A stretch of 64,000 nt of DNA from Mycobacterium paraterrae (GTDB lineage Bacteria; Actinomycetota; Actinomycetes; Mycobacteriales; Mycobacteriaceae). The first letter of the stretch is position 1; every line of letters starts with the position of its first letter. Of this stretch, positions 34,746-42,613 are shown in pieces. The stretch is taken from positions 3,410,001 to 3,474,000 of the forward strand of contig NZ_CP092488.2 in the NCBI RefSeq assembly GCF_022430545.2, given 5' to 3'. A model generated the notes under the pieces. That model was not told the origin of the DNA. It made no database searches and worked only from the letters and a program-made list of their open reading frames with translations. Both the position numbers and the translations under genes were made by a program.

Positions 34746-36185
34746 TCATGACGCCGCTTGAAGATCGTCGGCGAGGTCTTCGTAGTAGTAGGCCGGTGTC
34801 GGCCGCTCGCTGCGCTCGATCAGCTCGGTGAAGTCCCAGACCGTGAGAATTCGTCCGTCGCGGAAAACCGGCTGTAGAACGTTCTTTTCGGCCGGGATCG
34901 AGTCTCGCGCGACGGTGCGGTAGTCGCCGTCGACGTATTCCAGTGCCAGGCGTCCTGCCTTGGAGTGCTTGATGGCGCTGCCCTTCGGCCGTTTGGAGAT
35001 GTCGTGCCAGGTGCCGTTGATCTGCGCCGCGTTCGCTTTATAACCGAAATACTGAGTGTCACGATTCACCTCTTGCAAGAGGCCGCTGCCCATCCCGCAC
35101 AGCACGTTGTCCGCGGCAAGCCCGCGCCGTTCCAGCTCCGCATAGAGTTCGCGGAACGTGTTCACGTTCAGGCCGTCGCCCTGGATCACGCGGACGTTGG
35201 GCGGTAATACCTTGAAGCCCTTGGTATTTGTCGATGATCCTAGGCTTTTCATCAGGTCTTCGACGACGTCGGCCGGGTTGGTTATCGGATCTCCGGAGTC
35301 GCAGCGGATACCCACCAAACCGGGGAACGACAAGATGTCGTCGTGCAATTCCTTCCCAATGACGTTGCGCACGCAGTTGTCCTGGTCATAGGTATCCACC
35401 AGCAACGCGATAGCGGCGTCCTGAGTGTTGCTCAGCAGTTGCCGGAAGAACTTGGCCTCGCCGTCGGGCCCTGCCGCCGAGACGTTGGAGTGCTCGCACA
35501 ACAGATTGACTGCGCCCGGGTAGGCGGCGTTGTAGTACTGCGACGCTGCGATATAGGCCGGGACAGTGTCCGACCGGTCGAAGTTGACCATGTGCGCCAT
35601 ACCGCCGAGAGCTGCCGACTCGAACGAGTTGGCGCCTCGCGCACCGAAATCGTGGAGGTAGAGCCTGAGTAGCTCTGGATGATCCGACGTTCGTTCCAGC
35701 GAACCGCGCACGAATTGCTTGCATATCCAGCTCGTGGTGCCGACAGTGCTCGGATACCACAGTGCCCGCTGCAACGCGCATTCGATGTAGCTGGGAAGCC
35801 ATGGATATCGGGGGTCGGTGTTGATCACCTGCAGCAGTACATTGCGCGTCGGCACCACCGATCCTTCAGGAACGGCCTCGATTTCCAAGGGCAGGTAGCC
35901 GTCGTATTCGTTGACGATGTCGAGCCAGGCCTCGCGGTTGAATCGCGAGCCGTGGCCACGGACGACGCGTTCTGCTTCCTGGACATCCTCGACCGCGATC
36001 GGTCGCGACAGGTACTCCATGAGAAACGCTTGGAGCCCGACGAAAAGCGTTGCGCCATACGGGCCGCCGCGTGCTTCGAGGTATGCCGAAACATACTCGG
36101 TCCCATCCGGGTACATCGCGTACATTCCGTTCTTGTTGATGTCTGCGTTGACCGCCATGTTGCGCCAGAGCGAGGATTCACTCAT
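34746..36185 (-). CDS. NAMPT-family phosphoribosyltransferase, copy 1
   Basis: 479 aa, usual length for nicotinamide phosphoribosyltransferase. Landmarks: LHDFGARGANSFES, catalytic His (His232 in CEHSN), LLVDTYDQDN, RCDSGDP, LPPNVRVIQGDGLNVN, GMGSGLLQEVNRD and SKAGRLAL. The family phosphorylates its own His with ATP to drive transfer of phosphoribose from PRPP to a base. In this copy the N-terminal base-stacking segment reads DINKNGMY where copy 3 has DNYKHCHY, so the Tyr equivalent to human Tyr18 is Asn by hand alignment. Its substrate may therefore differ. An operator-like site lies 210 bp upstream. Confidence 0.85.
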   Translation of the reverse strand: MSESSLWRNMAVNADINKNGMYAMYPDGTEYVSAYLEARGGPYGATLFVGLQAFLMEYLSRPIAVEDVQEAERVVRGHGSRFNREAWLDIVNEYDGYLPLEIEAVPEGSVVPTRNVLLQVINTDPRYPWLPSYIECALQRALWYPSTVGTTSWICKQFVRGSLERTSDHPELLRLYLHDFGARGANSFESAALGGMAHMVNFDRSDTVPAYIAASQYYNAAYPGAVNLLCEHSNVSAAGPDGEAKFFRQLLSNTQDAAIALLVDTYDQDNCVRNVIGKELHDDILSFPGLVGIRCDSGDPITNPADVVEDLMKSLGSSTNTKGFKVLPPNVRVIQGDGLNVNTFRELYAELERRGLAADNVLCGMGSGLLQEVNRDTQYFGYKANAAQINGTWHDISKRPKGSAIKHSKAGRLALEYVDGDYRTVARDSIPAEKNVLQPVFRDGRILTVWDFTELIERSERPTPAYYYEDLADDLQAAS

Positions 36186-36450
36186 CTGAAAACCTTCCTG
36201 AAGGCGATGTGGTCACTTGCTCGGCGAGTAAGGAACTTTGACTGCGTCGATGACGTCGCACCTTCGCTGCCCTGCTGAGCTCCGGTGCCCGATCGAATGG
36301 TTTCGATTCTTCATTCGGCTGCCATAGCCATCCGGCAGTCGCATACCCGATCTACCGAGAAATACTAGCCACTCGAAGTGCCCGAGGCCCGGGTAAAAAC
36401 GTTTCTATCCGGTTAACACTCCTACTGAGGTTACGGCCGCAGCCAGACCC
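36186..36450. other. Non-coding region upstream of NAMPT-like gene 1
   Basis: 265 bp without a gene. It holds the operator-like site at 36395-36411 and an AT-rich stretch beside it (36360-36420) that probably contains the promoter for the NAMPT-like 1 operon reading left. Confidence 0.5.
36395..36411. promoter_or_regulatory. LacI-type operator-like site (NAMPT-like 1 operon)
   Basis: TAAAAACGTTTCTATCC; on the minus strand it reads GGATAGAAACGTTTTTA, matching the regulon core TAGAAACGTT. Confidence 0.7.
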
Positions 36451-37491
36451 TCAGCGGGCGGCGAGCGAATGCCTGAAGAGGTTGCGAGGATTGGCGGTCA
36501 TCAGCGATGCTGCCACGCTGGTCGGTACGCCATGCCGCTGCAGTCGAGGCAGGAACAATCGCGGGACGTAGCCGATCCCGTTGCCGCCGTTGCGCGTCCA
36601 CATGCTCTTTGCAGCCAAGTCATGGCTGAGCAGGATTTGTGCAGCGTGTCCGTCGCGAATCAGTCCCGCAATGGCGCGCGCGGTCTGCTCCGGCGCGGGG
36701 GATTGCCCTTCGCCGGCGTAGTAATACGGCATGCCGATCATGTCGAATTCAAGCCACACTCCCCGGCCCGCCACAGCCCGCTGGTACTCGACATCCTCCC
36801 CGGAAGGGTCCATGTGGCACAACACGATCGCTTGCGGAGCCACCCCCTCGTCGTTCACCGCTATGTCGAGCACCTCGAATGCTCGTCGCTGCCACCCCGG
36901 GAGATGGATGAATAACGGAACTCCGACCTGGCGTTGGGCACGACATGCGGCGCGCAAGCGCGTCTTTTCCCCGTCGGTGAACTTCGGCGAGACTCCGATC
37001 TCCCCGATGATGCCGGGCCGCACACCGGTATCGCCGGCTCCGTTCGCGAACTCTGCGACAAGTTCGTCGCACAGATCGTCGGCGGTGGCCAATGCTTTGC
37101 TCTCGTCGTGGAAGGGGTGAACGTACCAACCCGACCCCATCACTATGTTGAGTCCGGTTCGTTTCGAAATCTCTTGCAACACGAGGGGATTCCGACCGAT
37201 ATCTGCGTTCGTGCAGTCGACGACCGTCCGCCCGCCGGCGCCGACGAAATTCTGCAGCTCCTCGACCATGGCGTCGGCATCATCTTGACGACAGTTGTCC
37301 AAGCAGCAGCGTGGATTGTCGCTCAGGAGCCAACTGATGGAGGCGTCGACCCGAGCGTGGTACAGCGCACGCTCAGCCGCTTCCTCGGGAACCTTCGCAG
37401 GTCGGGTCCAATCACTGAAGAGGTGCTCGTGCGTCAACGCCATGCCGAGGTCGTCTGCTGAGACAGGACCCAAGACGGTGGTCACCTGCAC
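36451..37491 (-). CDS. Phosphotriesterase-family metal-dependent hydrolase
   Basis: 346 aa from a GTG at 37491. The frame is open 36 bp further to a GTG at 37527, but that would put the operator-like site inside the gene, and the family typically starts right at VTTVLGPVSADDLG. Metal ligands: THEHLF near the N-terminus, an acidic bridging position in GIIGEIGVS, His in FIHLPGW and LCHMD, and Asp in LSHDLAAK. The family includes lactonases, organophosphate hydrolases and other TIM-barrel hydrolases. In this regulon it may open a lactone, amide or phosphoester of a ribosylated intermediate; the substrate is unknown. Confidence 0.85.
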   Translation of the reverse strand: MQVTTVLGPVSADDLGMALTHEHLFSDWTRPAKVPEEAAERALYHARVDASISWLLSDNPRCCLDNCRQDDADAMVEELQNFVGAGGRTVVDCTNADIGRNPLVLQEISKRTGLNIVMGSGWYVHPFHDESKALATADDLCDELVAEFANGAGDTGVRPGIIGEIGVSPKFTDGEKTRLRAACRAQRQVGVPLFIHLPGWQRRAFEVLDIAVNDEGVAPQAIVLCHMDPSGEDVEYQRAVAGRGVWLEFDMIGMPYYYAGEGQSPAPEQTARAIAGLIRDGHAAQILLSHDLAAKSMWTRNGGNGIGYVPRLFLPRLQRHGVPTSVAASLMTANPRNLFRHSLAAR

Positions 37492-37510
37492 CGGGATACC
37501 TCCGCACTCG

Positions 37511-37527
37511 ATTAACGTTTCTACCAC
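37511..37527. promoter_or_regulatory. LacI-type operator-like site before phosphotriesterase-like gene
   Basis: ATTAACGTTTCTACCAC; minus strand GTGGTAGAAACGTTAAT. It sits just upstream of the preferred start of the minus-strand gene. Confidence 0.8.
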
Positions 37528-37609
37528 ACGGTACAGAATGCTCGACGTTCGCTAATCAACCATGCCACAAGCTATTCGGGGCGAGCGAGGGCCGCGCCGA
37601 CGGTAGGCC

Positions 37610-37625
37610 GGTAGAAACGTTATTC
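37610..37625 (+). promoter_or_regulatory. LacI-type operator-like site before HAD phosphatase gene
   Basis: GGTAGAAACGTTATTC, about 190 bp before the plus-strand HAD gene. With the site at 37511 it makes a divergent pair. Confidence 0.8.
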
Positions 37626-37816
37626 ACGTTGCATCCGCGATGTGCACACCTTAAACTGACATACGGTCGAGCGCGCCACTCCGGCTGAGAGGCCCCCGAG
37701 GCGGCTGAAGGTCGTTCCCGCGCAACGCAATCGCGGAGTCGCGGCTCAAGCTTGGCGTTCGTCGAGGCCGCCTCGGCCGAAGATCAGCGCCGCCTCGAAC
37801 AGGACAAGGGGAGGCA

Positions 37817-38509
37817 ATGCACCCGCGACACCCGATCCCGCTGGTGGAAGCAGGGCCGCTGCTCCACGTCTTCGACATGGACGGCACGCTGCTGATGGGC
37901 GCCGCAATCGTCGAGCTTTCGCGATACGTCGGGCGACTCGCCGAGGCGACGGACATCGAGGAGGCCTATCTACGGGGCGAGATCGACGACATCTCTTTCT
38001 GGAACCGTGCGCTGGCGCTGTGGCACGGGGTGACCGAGGAACAGATCGATCGGGCCTTCGATGCTGCGATGTGGATGCACGGCGTCCGAGACGTCTTCGA
38101 CGACATCCACGAACGCGGCGAACGCAGCATCGTCATCTCGCAATCGCCGCACTTTTTCGTCAAACGCCTCGAGGGGTGGGGTGCCCACGCCGCCTTCGGC
38201 TCGAACATCTGGATCGGTGAGACCGTGACCGCCACGTCGACACTCTTGGCTGAGGACAAGGTCTCAATCACCCGGGAAATTCTTGCCCTGTTGGGCCTCG
38301 GCCCCCAGAACTGCGTCGCCTACGGTGACTCCACCTCTGACGTCGCACTGTTCAGTTGGTTGCCGAATACCATCGCGGTCAACGCCAAGGATCCGCTGAA
38401 TCAATTGGCCGCGAAATCGTATGTGGGCGTTGATTTTCGCGAAGCGTATCGGCTCGGACGTAGTCTGGTGGACGTGCACGGCGCCGAACGTCACGCCCGC
38501 CATCCGTAG
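37817..38509 (+). CDS. HAD-superfamily phosphatase (HAD-IB, SerB-like)
   Basis: 230 aa behind GGGGAGG. Motif I FDMDGTLL with the nucleophile Asp20 and Asp22, motif II in IVISQSP, and motif III/IV VAYGDSTSDVALF. The all-helical cap between motifs is as in phosphoserine-phosphatase-like enzymes, which remove phosphate from small metabolites. In this gene set a natural role is dephosphorylating the ribotide made by the NAMPT-like enzymes to a riboside; this is inference. Confidence 0.87.
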   Translation: MHPRHPIPLVEAGPLLHVFDMDGTLLMGAAIVELSRYVGRLAEATDIEEAYLRGEIDDISFWNRALALWHGVTEEQIDRAFDAAMWMHGVRDVFDDIHERGERSIVISQSPHFFVKRLEGWGAHAAFGSNIWIGETVTATSTLLAEDKVSITREILALLGLGPQNCVAYGDSTSDVALFSWLPNTIAVNAKDPLNQLAAKSYVGVDFREAYRLGRSLVDVHGAERHARHP

Positions 38510-38552
38510 GCCGTCGCGCCGCGCCCGTCACCGCACGAATGCCCGCGCTGAA

Positions 38553-39197
38553 TCAGCCCGCAGCGTGCAGTGGGGTGCTCGCTTCGGGCTGCAGCAGGCC
38601 CTTTGCGTGCAGCAGTCGCACGACGAGGTCAAACTCTTCCGACATCTGGCGTTGGTCGGCAAGGGGAATCAGGGCGACACCGTCGGCTATGCCTAGGACG
38701 TAGACGTCGGCGATGAGCCCTGCCAGGCCACTGGCTGTGCCGACGAAGCGCACTGTGTTGGACGCGCAGTCGTTCAGGGTCTCCAGCGCGGCACTCAGGC
38801 GCCGGCGAGCGGTTGGCGGGTCGGCATCGATCACAACTTCGATGTCGAGCATGACCGAGGGACCGCACCCGTCGTCAACCGCATCGGCTCGGATTTGCGC
38901 GCTGAAGCGCTGTGCTCTCCGGAGATCGGGTGCTTCGATCCGGACGGTCTCGACTCCGCCGGGCGGGGGAGGCGTCAACTCCCGCCATTGGGTGCCGGAG
39001 AAGACGCGTGCCATGGAGACGTCATTCCCGCGGCAATGTTGGGCCACAGCCACCCGAATCCCAGGGGCCGTACGTTGTCCACCCACCTGGAACACCGTCC
39101 TTTCGACGCGCGCGAACACGATCCCGCCAGCTTTGCTCGAATGAAACATTTCTAGTTCACGAGCTGGATGAAGAATATCTACGGCGATAGCATGCAT
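38553..39197 (-). pseudogene. C-terminal fragment of an LLM-class flavin monooxygenase (NtaA/DszA-like)
   Basis: 214 aa (or 198 from the ATG at 39149). The second half resembles the C-terminus of nitrilotriacetate-monooxygenase-type LLM proteins: RIEAPDLRRAQRFSAQIRA, VMLDIEVVIDADPPTARRRL and VRFVGTASGLAGLIAD, then LVVRLLHAKGLL. The flavin-binding barrel core that should precede it is missing and the first 60 residues have no clear counterpart, so this looks like a remnant. It still has an operator-like site just upstream (39216-39233). A free-standing small protein cannot be excluded. Confidence 0.5.
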
Positions 39198-39215
39198 TAA
39201 TAATCACGATCTCTT

Positions 39216-39233
39216 CGATAGAAACGTTACCAC
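39216..39233 (+). promoter_or_regulatory. LacI-type operator-like site between LLM fragment and PRPP synthetase genes
   Basis: CGATAGAAACGTTACCAC, 11 bp before the ATG of the first of two tiny ORFs leading into the PRPP synthetase gene. Confidence 0.8.
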
Positions 39234-39243
39234 TTTCACGGCT

Positions 39244-39324
39244 ATGATCAACTTGAACGCAGCGGCAGCACCGGCAACCGGAGTGACAGACCGCAGCGAC
39301 ATGACGACGAAGGCGAGCGCATGA
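39244..39324 (+). CDS. Possible 26-aa leader ORF
   Basis: It reads MINLNAAAAPATGVTDRSDM and six more residues, then TGA overlapping the next ATG (ATGA). No strong RBS and no known family. Reported because it is the first link of an overlapping chain leading to the PRPP synthetase start; it may be only a chance frame. Confidence 0.3.
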   Translation: MINLNAAAAPATGVTDRSDMTTKASA

Positions 39325-39410
39325 GGCAGTGTGAGGAACCGACTGTTGACGACGAAAGGCGCCGTTGCAGACCGGATTTTGGTCTCGATGTCGAGTGGGT
39401 CGGCGCGTGA
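39321..39410 (+). CDS. Possible 29-aa leader ORF overlapping the PRPP synthetase start
   Basis: It starts MRQCEEPTVDDERRRCRPDF and ends VEWVGA; its TGA overlaps the GTG of the next gene (GTGA). It fills the space between the first tiny ORF and the enzyme exactly, which would allow translational coupling. Charged, with two Cys; no family recognised. Confidence 0.35.
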   Translation: MRQCEEPTVDDERRRCRPDFGLDVEWVGA

Positions 39411-40399
39411 CCGCGTCGCTGCGAGTTGGCTACGAGAAGCAGTTGATGCTTTTCTCGGGACGCGCCAACCCGGGTTTGGCTCTCGACATCGCCGCTCAGC
39501 TCGGTGTCGAACTCGGCTCGGTCACCCTCAAGACGTTTTCCAACGACGAGGTCTACTGCCGTTTCGACGAGTCGATCCGGGGCGCCGATGTCTTTCTGGT
39601 GCAGCCGATGTGCGGGAATCCACAGGCGGGAATCAACGCGAACGACGCGCTTCTGGAGCTGCTTGTGATGATTGATGCAGCAGTCGGTGCGAGTGCTCAT
39701 CGCGTGGTCGCCGTGACGCCCTGGTACGGCTACTCCCGGCAAGACAAGAAGTCTGCCCCGCGCGAGCCGATTTCGGCGCGCATGGTGGCCCGCACACTGG
39801 AGGCGGTCGGTGCGGATCGCGTGCTGGCCATGGATTTGCACGCCGGCCAGCTACAGGGCTTTTTCGGCATACCGGTCGATCACATGACCGCGCTGATGAT
39901 GTTGGCCGACCACTTCATCGGCCTCGACGACGATCTGGTTGTCGTCGCGCCCGACGCGGGCAGGGTGAAGTTGAACAAACAGTTCGCCACGCGCGTCGGT
40001 GCCGATCTCGCGATCCTCGACAAAGAGCGACCCCGTCAACAGGTGGCGGAAATCGTGCACGTCATCGGCGACGTGCGCGACAAGACTGCGATTATCGTCG
40101 ACGACATCGTCGACACCGCGGGGACACTACGCGCGGCAGGCGAGGCCGTCCAGAAAGCCGGCGCACGAAAGGTTTTCGCTGCGGTCACCCATCCCGTACT
40201 CAGCGGTCGGGCCTACGAAACCCTGGCCGGATCGCCCTTCGAGCGGATCGTTGTCACCGACAGCATTCCACTGCGCGGTGGCGCTCCGGCGACGATCGAG
40301 GTGGTGTCGTGCGCTCCATTGCTGGCCGATTCCATCCGCCGGATCTTCACCGATCGTTCCGTCAGCGAGGTGTTCGGCGGCAACAATCACCTCTTCTAA
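39407..40399 (+). CDS. Ribose-phosphate pyrophosphokinase (PRPP synthetase), accessory copy
   Basis: 330 aa from the GTG at 39407. Class I PRPP synthetase landmarks: SNDEVYCRFDESIRGADVFL, ATP loop PWYGYSRQDKKSAPREPISA, DLHAGQLQGFFGIPVDH, and the PRPP-binding loop IVDDIVDTAGTLRAAGEA. It makes PRPP from ribose 5-phosphate and ATP. The residues around the ribose-5-phosphate loop look canonical, so it probably makes ordinary PRPP. As housekeeping prs is normally elsewhere in mycobacteria, this extra copy presumably supplies PRPP to the three NAMPT-like enzymes of the same regulon. Confidence 0.93.
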   Translation: MTASLRVGYEKQLMLFSGRANPGLALDIAAQLGVELGSVTLKTFSNDEVYCRFDESIRGADVFLVQPMCGNPQAGINANDALLELLVMIDAAVGASAHRVVAVTPWYGYSRQDKKSAPREPISARMVARTLEAVGADRVLAMDLHAGQLQGFFGIPVDHMTALMMLADHFIGLDDDLVVVAPDAGRVKLNKQFATRVGADLAILDKERPRQQVAEIVHVIGDVRDKTAIIVDDIVDTAGTLRAAGEAVQKAGARKVFAAVTHPVLSGRAYETLAGSPFERIVVTDSIPLRGGAPATIEVVSCAPLLADSIRRIFTDRSVSEVFGGNNHLF

Positions 40400-40483
40400 G
40401 TGGCTGCGTGGTCGAGCGTCGTCGTGCCACCGGGCTGCTGAGGTGACCCGGACGCAGTCCTGTGCGCAGTGCCTGTGCCGCCG

Positions 40484-40984
40484 TTAGGGACGCAATGCGA
40501 TCAGGGCGTCGCTGTAGGACGCGTCGTCGCCGGTGTGACGCCATCCAGAAGGCAACTGCGGCGCCGTCGTCACGAAGCTCGTCGAGTCGACTCCCGTTGC
40601 CTTCACGGCATACTGATAGCCGGCTGGCGCCCAGAAGTGATCGCCCGGTTCGAGCGTGTAGTCCAATTCCAGCCCGTCGGCGTCGGTGGCCACGACACGG
40701 ATCTTTCCGCTGAGGCAGCAGAACGCCTCATCCCAGCTCGTCGCCTGCCAGACCACGTCTTCTGCATCCCCGGCGTGAAATGCGATGCCCTGGCTGTAGT
40801 AACGCGAACCTTCGCGCTCACGGGAGATGAACGCCCCCATCTCGACACCCTTGCTGAACGCGATGCGAGGCATGGCCGCAATCTCGTCGGGATGGAACAG
40901 ACGTGGGAAGCGAATCTCGTGTTTTGGCATCGACGCCCGGATAAGCGCCCCGGCCTTGCGCTTTGCCTCTGTGTAACCGGACAT
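40484..40984 (-). CDS. Cupin-domain protein, second EutQ-like
   Basis: 166 aa. The cupin barrel occupies residues about 70-145 (EDVVWQATSWDEAFCCLSG, LEPGDHFWAPAGYQYAVKA). The N-terminus is longer than in the cupin at 6604. It lacks the classical two-His motif, so metal binding is uncertain. It lies on the minus strand with an operator-like site about 120 bp upstream, so it belongs to the regulon. It may be a small isomerase or an intermediate-binding protein. Confidence 0.75.
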   Translation of the reverse strand: MSGYTEAKRKAGALIRASMPKHEIRFPRLFHPDEIAAMPRIAFSKGVEMGAFISREREGSRYYSQGIAFHAGDAEDVVWQATSWDEAFCCLSGKIRVVATDADGLELDYTLEPGDHFWAPAGYQYAVKATGVDSTSFVTTAPQLPSGWRHTGDDASYSDALIALRP

Positions 40985-41104
40985 CTCGTTCCTTCCCAGC
41001 GCGCGTGAGCGCTAATCCGTTGCCCGCAAAGGCAATTGCTTCAGGCCAGCTGTAATGCCTTACTGCACAACACCGTTGAGCGATTTGTAACCCCAAAGTC
41101 ATAT

Positions 41105-41122
41105 CATAAACGATTCTATAAC
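41105..41122. promoter_or_regulatory. LacI-type operator-like site before cupin gene
   Basis: CATAAACGATTCTATAAC; minus strand has the variant core TAGAATCGTTT. It lies about 120 bp upstream of the cupin start. Confidence 0.65.
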
Positions 41123-41129
41123 CCGGGTG

Positions 41130-42068
41130 TCAGCATCCGATGGAGTTCAACAGCAGCGGCGCAAGGTCGGGTTCGCCCGCTAGGGCGATGCGCGTTCGCG
41201 ACTCGGCGCCGTCCTCGTCGAGCATCGACACGACGGTCCTGCCGAGGTCGGGAGTATCGCCGGTGATCACGCTCAGCCGGCATGGTCGTACGTCGGTGAG
41301 CTTCACCGCGTCGATCGCCAACGCGACGGCAAGCGGATCGTGCAGCGGGCATTCCCCTCCGCCGTACTTGGGACGGCACGCATTCAGATAGAACTCGACC
41401 ATCTCGGCAACCCGCTGCGTCAGGGGATCCGTGGAGGCGGCCAGTCGCTGGTTGTCGGCCGTGCTGAACATGTGCTGTGTCGTGATGTCCAGCGGTACCA
41501 GAAGCAGATCCCGCCAAGGTACGGAAAACACGTGCTCGGCCGCGTACGGATCGGCGTAGATGTTCGCCTCGGCGTGTGGAGTTACGTTGCCGGCCGCCTG
41601 GTAGGCGCCGCCCATGATCGTGATGTTGCCAACCAGATGCGGCAGCGACGGCTCGCGCGTGATCGCCGCCGCGATGTTGGTGAGGGGCCCCAACGCGATG
41701 ATTCGAAGCCGGGTCCCATAGCGGTGTGCAAGGTCGACGAGCCGGTCGCTGGATGACAGATCGTCGAAGACCGCCTCGGAGCGGGCCAGCTCGACGCCAC
41801 CGAACCCGTCGACGCCGTGTATCACCGCGGCTCCTCCCCAGAATTCGCCGATCATGGGATGGTGACCGCCGAGCGAGATCGGGATGTCTGTGCGCCCCGC
41901 AAGGGCCAAGAATCGGGCGGTGTTTTCAGCCCCCACAGCGACCTCGACGTTTCCCTGGACAACGCCGATGGACACCACCTCGACCCCGGTCTGTAAGAGG
42001 TAGAGCAGGGCTAGCGCATCGTCGATTCCGGGGTCGCAGTCGACGTAGTAGACGTAGTCGCCATCCAT
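41130..42068 (-). CDS. Inosine-uridine-type nucleoside hydrolase
   Basis: 312 aa from the ATG at 42068. Calcium-binding motif DCDPGIDDALALLY near the N-terminus, then GNVEVAVGAENTARFL, IALGPLTNIAAAI, IMGGAYQAAGNVTPHAEANI and a C-terminal acidic site in CPLHDPLAVAL. The enzyme cleaves the N-glycosidic bond of a riboside to free base plus ribose. Base specificity cannot be read. The frame extends upstream to 42230 through the operator-like site, but that extension has no nucleoside-hydrolase sequence. Ribose released here could feed the ribokinase at 49420. Confidence 0.92.
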   Translation of the reverse strand: MDGDYVYYVDCDPGIDDALALLYLLQTGVEVVSIGVVQGNVEVAVGAENTARFLALAGRTDIPISLGGHHPMIGEFWGGAAVIHGVDGFGGVELARSEAVFDDLSSSDRLVDLAHRYGTRLRIIALGPLTNIAAAITREPSLPHLVGNITIMGGAYQAAGNVTPHAEANIYADPYAAEHVFSVPWRDLLLVPLDITTQHMFSTADNQRLAASTDPLTQRVAEMVEFYLNACRPKYGGGECPLHDPLAVALAIDAVKLTDVRPCRLSVITGDTPDLGRTVVSMLDEDGAESRTRIALAGEPDLAPLLLNSIGC

Positions 42069-42212
42069 TAGCGGCTGGCCTTTCCGGCGGCAACGCGCCA
42101 ATAGGGCAGTGCGCCAACACAAACACCGCGGTCGGGCCGGGACGTGCTCGGCGCCGACGGCTCCGATGGGTCCACGGATACGTCGAAGACCTGAGCGTTC
42201 CTCGCCGGCTGA

Positions 42213-42230
42213 CAATAACGTTTCTACCAC
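42213..42230. promoter_or_regulatory. LacI-type operator-like site before nucleoside hydrolase
   Basis: CAATAACGTTTCTACCAC; minus strand GTGGTAGAAACGTTATTG, nearly identical to the site before the phosphotriesterase-like gene. Confidence 0.8.
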
Positions 42231-42480
42231 AGGCCCGAAGATCGTTCTCGTCGTCGCGCGGGTCCGACCTTAACCCCACGACTCGGGGCCGCGCACTCCT
42301 CGTCGGACGCGAACTGTGCAACCCGTTAATCGGCGATATATGCATGTGAGCGAGCCAATACGGTGTTACGTAAACGTGTTGTTACAGATCTCGTGTTTCC
42401 GCGCGACATTGTTCCGGCTGAGTTGCCTGGTTGTCGACGCCGGCGATGCGACAGCGGAACCCGCGACTGATTTGGCCAGA

Positions 42481-42498
42481 AAATAGAAACGTTATTCG
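42481..42498 (+). promoter_or_regulatory. LacI-type operator-like site before NAMPT-like gene 2
   Basis: AAATAGAAACGTTATTCG, about 115 bp upstream of the ATG at 42614. Confidence 0.8.
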
Positions 42499-42613
42499 CG
42501 TTGCGGGTCGCCCCGGCGGAACTTAAGCTTTCGAGTCAGTCATCGCTCACTCCATCGGGCCCTGCGCACTGCCAGATGCGCTCTGGCACACGACCAGGAC
42601 AGGAACCCAACAC

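Larger units (their letters stand above)
42069..42613. other. 545-bp divergent region between nucleoside hydrolase and NAMPT-like gene 2
   Basis: No gene is supported. It holds two operator-like sites (42213-42230 facing the hydrolase, 42481-42498 facing NAMPT-like 2) and an AT-rich stretch near 42340-42400. Both promoters should be here. Confidence 0.55.
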
